Part shown: in pieces, positions 60,876-64,000 of the stretch
How positions within the stretch are numbered: position 1 is the first letter of the stretch
How the letters are laid out: every line of letters starts with the position of its first letter
From: Ricordea florida
Lineage: Eukaryota > Cnidaria > Anthozoa > Corallimorpharia > Ricordeidae
DNA length: 64,000 bases
NCBI GenBank assembly: GCA_949710005.1
Contig: OX453285.1
Location: 6,157,132-6,221,131 of the forward strand
Direction of reading: 5' to 3'
Made by a program: the position numbers and the translations under genes
The notes under the pieces: model-generated
Seen by the model: only the letters and a program-made list of their open reading frames with translations
What the model was told of the DNA's origin: nothing
The model's database searches: none

Positions 60876-61361
60876 ATACTACTCACCTCCAGCCTCGCTT
60901 CTATTCAAAGGCCAGGGTACTAAGCACACAACTGTAAAATGGTCTATTGTAACTAGAAATACGACTCCCGCAAAAACCTCGCAAAGCTAGTTTTTGAAGA
61001 AGTCACAATGCTTTCGTATTTTATTCTTTATTTTTTTTATATTTTATATGTTATTTTTTATATCAGCGTAATCCCCATTATTTTATTTCTTATGCTGTGT
61101 TTGGTACACAATTAGTGACACCTGGTGCAAATTACATGATCAGTATACCGCTCAACACAGTGCTTAAAAATTGACCTTTAATTAGCTCTTTCACTGCCAC
61201 TGAGATTGCACCAGAGGGAATAGAAGTGAAATTATTTATCTTGACAGGGAATACAGAGTCGATGAAGTATCACAATAATATTCACTTAACACAAATTGAA
61301 AATGATTGTAAATCTTTTGCAGGTGAAATCTTGAAGAGTTGATATGAATGCTTGTGTTTAC

Positions 61362-61476
61362 CACGGTGTAAAAACCTGTTTTTTTTTCTTTAGTTTTATT
61401 TTCTTAGTCTCTACTGCTTTGTCTTCTTTGTTGTACATCACTTTTGAACACAATATGTTCTTACACAGAGGATGAG
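61362..61476. mobile_element. Diverged relative of the 34540 foldback element
   Basis: Starts CACGGTGTAAAAACCTGTT, has the same inner text (TTTATTTTCTTAGTCTCTA) and ends TTACACAGAGGATGAG. The right arm is decayed. Confidence 0.65.
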
Positions 61477-61654
61477 TTGAATGCTCCAATTATTTTTGTC
61501 TATGTTTTATGGTTATAATTGCATGAGATTCATTGTAAGAAGAATCTTCTGATTAGATATGTTATTGTCTACTGCAGTCATTATTTCATTCCCGGGTAAC
61601 CACAATTGAGAGCATTATGAATAGTGCATGTTTTAATTTGTGTACTCTTTTCAG

Positions 61655-61809
61655 TTGCAATGGTCCCCCCAGTGGTAGATAGAAAAATTCCTCTTCCCTC
61701 AAAAGAGATGCCATATCAACAGAAGTGTGAGATACAACGTCATTACATAAAAAAAATTGGGGGTAAAACAATTGGATTCTACAAAAGTCATATCATAAAA
61801 ACAATACAT
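61655..61809 (+). CDS. Possible isolated host exon
   Basis: Flanked by TTTTCAG and GTAAGA. Two bases then open codons: AMVPPVVDRKIPLPSKEMPY, KCEIQRHYIKKIGGKTIGF, HIIKTIH. No stop and believable codon use, but no known domain and no partner exon found. Confidence 0.3.
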
Positions 61810-62391
61810 GTAAGAAAGAGTTATTGAAATCTTAATATGTTCAAAAAGATTGCTGCACTACATACTGCTGTAAAAAAATTATGTGAAATCAACATCAATC
61901 AGTCAAAAGTATATACCACATGAAAGTTTAATTGTGCTGTTACAGAAACAGGAAAAATATCCATACCCAACCTTTATTGAAAGCATAGGGCATTTAGGAA
62001 ACTTGAAACACTTGTTACTACATACAGCACACTTGCAATGAATGTATGAGAAAGATCATAAACATTTTGGCATTAAAAAATTTATTTTCTTCTTTATAAA
62101 GGTTTTCCAATGTAAAAGGTTAATTGCATGTCGTGTTTGTTATGAAATATTGATATTTGACATCATAAAAATAAAGTAAACAGCAGAAAGTAACAAAGTT
62201 AAAACGTTATGTCTAACTTTGCAAATTAAGGCTTGAATTAACATTTCATTTGTGAAAAAAGGACAGGGGTTCTAGATAGCAATATTATCAGGGGAGGGGG
62301 GGTCATTGCACTCTAAGGTAAAACTGACCCATTGTGAAAAGGCTATGAAACTTGTCTCTACGCAATATTATTGAAATCTTTCAATCAGAGA

Positions 62392-62395
<4 letters not shown>

Positions 62396-62422
<27 letters not shown>

Positions 62423-62423
62423 G
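62396..62423. repeat. (TA)n microsatellite
   Basis: About 12 TA units within otherwise AT-rich noncoding sequence (61810-62690 holds no recognised gene). Confidence 0.9.
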
Positions 62424-62694
62424 CAAAGAGAAATACTACTCAGAATACAGTAATAAGATTTGCTTTATTTTGAAATGATCGCATTGATCACTGATAATAT
62501 TGCAGAACCAGTACTTTATAGTGACACAGGGTATATATTCTGTTGAAAATGTTTAACATAACTGCCAGATCAAGAAAATTTACAATATTTTCACTGTTGC
62601 AATGATATCAGATCACATCGTTCTAAATGATTGCTATAACAACTGCAACTCTCTGTGTTGGTAATTACTTCAAAATGGAAACGCTATCGTTTTA

Positions 62695-63190
62695 TTATGA
62701 AAAATACCAACTTACATTCTCTTGTCAGTTGTCTTGTAATCTGTTGGTCGTCTTCCGATTCCGTTTTTAGACTAATAGAATTATTTTCCAGAGACATCTC
62801 CAATCGTTGAAGTCGTTCTTACTCGTTGTCCCTTCTAAGTCGTTTTGCTTAATGTAGTACGCCAATAGATTTCGTTATGTAATCGTTCACTCATGTCCTG
62901 TATTTCTATCAATAACACATTCAAATTCAAAACTAACTTGATTGAATTCCTGGTCCTTTTCCCTGCTGTTTCGTTTGCCTTTTTCTGGAGCGAGCAGTTG
63001 TTGTCTTGGCTGCGATGTCTGTTGTTATTCTCCCTGCTGTCGTTTCTCTATCCCTGCTTTGAGTAGTGCTTTCCTCGTGTTGATTTTCACGGTATTCGAA
63101 CTTACTCGGCGACGATCTCGTGCTAATATTTCTTGAATATCTCGGAGATCACCTTGCTGGGATGTACTTCCAGGACGAGTGAAATCGGTT
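62695..63190 (-). other. Weak minus-strand coding signal
   Basis: Minus-strand pieces QQGDLRDIQEILARDRRRV then NTVKINTRKALLKAGIEKRQ, and RLQRLEMSLENNSISLKTE followed by a donor-like GTAAGT, read like fragments of a charged nuclear or transposon protein. Stops intervene. Unassigned. Confidence 0.25.
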
Positions 63191-63305
63191 TCCACAAAAT
63201 TTACATTACTTTCAAAAAGGCATCACCGAATAATGGCGGAAATTCAGCTGTTCTCAAGTGTGTTACTATTGCCAGGTAACCTGGCCTGCGAACGGACACC
63301 TTTAA

Positions 63306-63314
63306 AATATAGAT

Positions 63315-63345
<31 letters not shown>

Positions 63346-63355
63346 CATATATATG
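63306..63355. repeat. (AT)n-rich tract
   Basis: Broken AT dinucleotide run next to a GC-rich inverted segment (63421-63460, CTCGCTACGCTCGGCC and GGCCTCGCTACGCGAG). The remainder to 64000 shows nothing else. Confidence 0.8.
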
Positions 63356-64000
63356 AAACTCTCGGCTCGATTTACTCGGGCTTGTGAGCCACGTGGTCTG
63401 ACCGGAACCGACACGATTAGTAACCTCGCTACGCTCGGCCTTCGGCCTCGCTACGCGAGGAAAAACGAACCCGCCTTACTGTGACTACGAGCAGCGGAAT
63501 CTTTGAAATATTCTGCCACCCAGGTTGCTTTGCGATCGCCTGTTTACTTCAGTTGCCTTTTAAATTTACATCTTTTTGTTAATAATTATCTAGTGGTCTA
63601 AAGAAATACATGTTCAATAAATACTATTCCTCTTCGCATTTGTATTTCGCAGTAGTAAGCAGGTTTTGCAATCGTCCGTGGAATATTGAACAATTATTCC
63701 ACGAAATTGAGTCGTACATGAGCTAAGGAACTGTGCAATAATGATCAGGAGGGGAGGCGGGAAGGTGTGAAAAGTGAGCTTCAAAGAGGAAATTACTATG
63801 TAGTGTCCCCCGTTCGCAAAAGCATAATTATTTAACGGCACCCCCTCTGATCTCTTGCTAATTTTTAATACCCCTTACACACCACCACAACCATTGCCGA
63901 CGCCTCTCCCCCCCCCGTCCCCTATACAATTGTTCTGTTTGGCGTGTCTACCGTATATATGGCAAGGAATATATTGTAATTCTTAAATAATAATATACAT

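Noticed and set aside
63421..63460. GC-rich inverted segment as a bacterial-type terminator
   Set aside because: It has no T-run and no gene upstream; it is probably a local repeat.

Overview
The window reads as invertebrate nuclear DNA, most likely an anthozoan cnidarian (stony coral or relative). The reasons are compact phase-consistent introns, tRNA-derived SINE copies of a kind I associate with coral genomes (recognised from memory, not searched), many foldback MITEs, LINE, Gypsy and piggyBac remnants, and endogenous virus-like elements. There is no bacterial organisation, no rRNA and no CRISPR array.

Three virus-like elements dominate. (A) 1-7492, cut by the window edge: about a dozen tightly packed plus-strand genes (membrane proteins, an RPB6-like RNA polymerase subunit, a zinc ribbon, a penton-like protein, a split ~510-codon capsid candidate, a SLOG-fold protein) facing three minus-strand genes (broken zinc-finger/TM gene, membrane-anchored VSR-like nuclease, small AWHP-motif protein). 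Two copies of one 25-bp palindrome flank the nuclease side. I cannot assign it to a named family; it is the best candidate for an undescribed system. (B) about 24490-31160, minus strand: a heavily decayed Polinton/adintovirus-like element with family-B polymerase, penton, major capsid, protease, zinc-ribbon and PLA2-like remnants. (C) about 41500-60200: a nearly complete Maverick/Polinton with integrase, penton, hexon-like capsid, adenain-like protease, packaging ATPase, PLA2-like protein, GRF zinc-finger protein and a PolB broken by one apparent base deficit.

The main host gene is an acyl-CoA synthetase (ACSM-like) on the minus strand. I traced 13 exons from 37507 down to 17317; all splice phases agree and all exons are open. 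Element B lies inside its 8.7-kb intron 7. The C-terminal exons were not found.

Between these lie a spliced piggyBac-derived gene that has lost the catalytic region (8219-9837), a 3.2-kb degenerate tandem-repeat field holding a 690-bp MITE (10500-13720), LINE, SINE and Gypsy debris, microsatellites, and a 147-bp tandem repeat carrying YY1-like and CCAAT motifs (60547-60875). From 60.9 to 64 kb there is mostly noncoding DNA with one possible exon.
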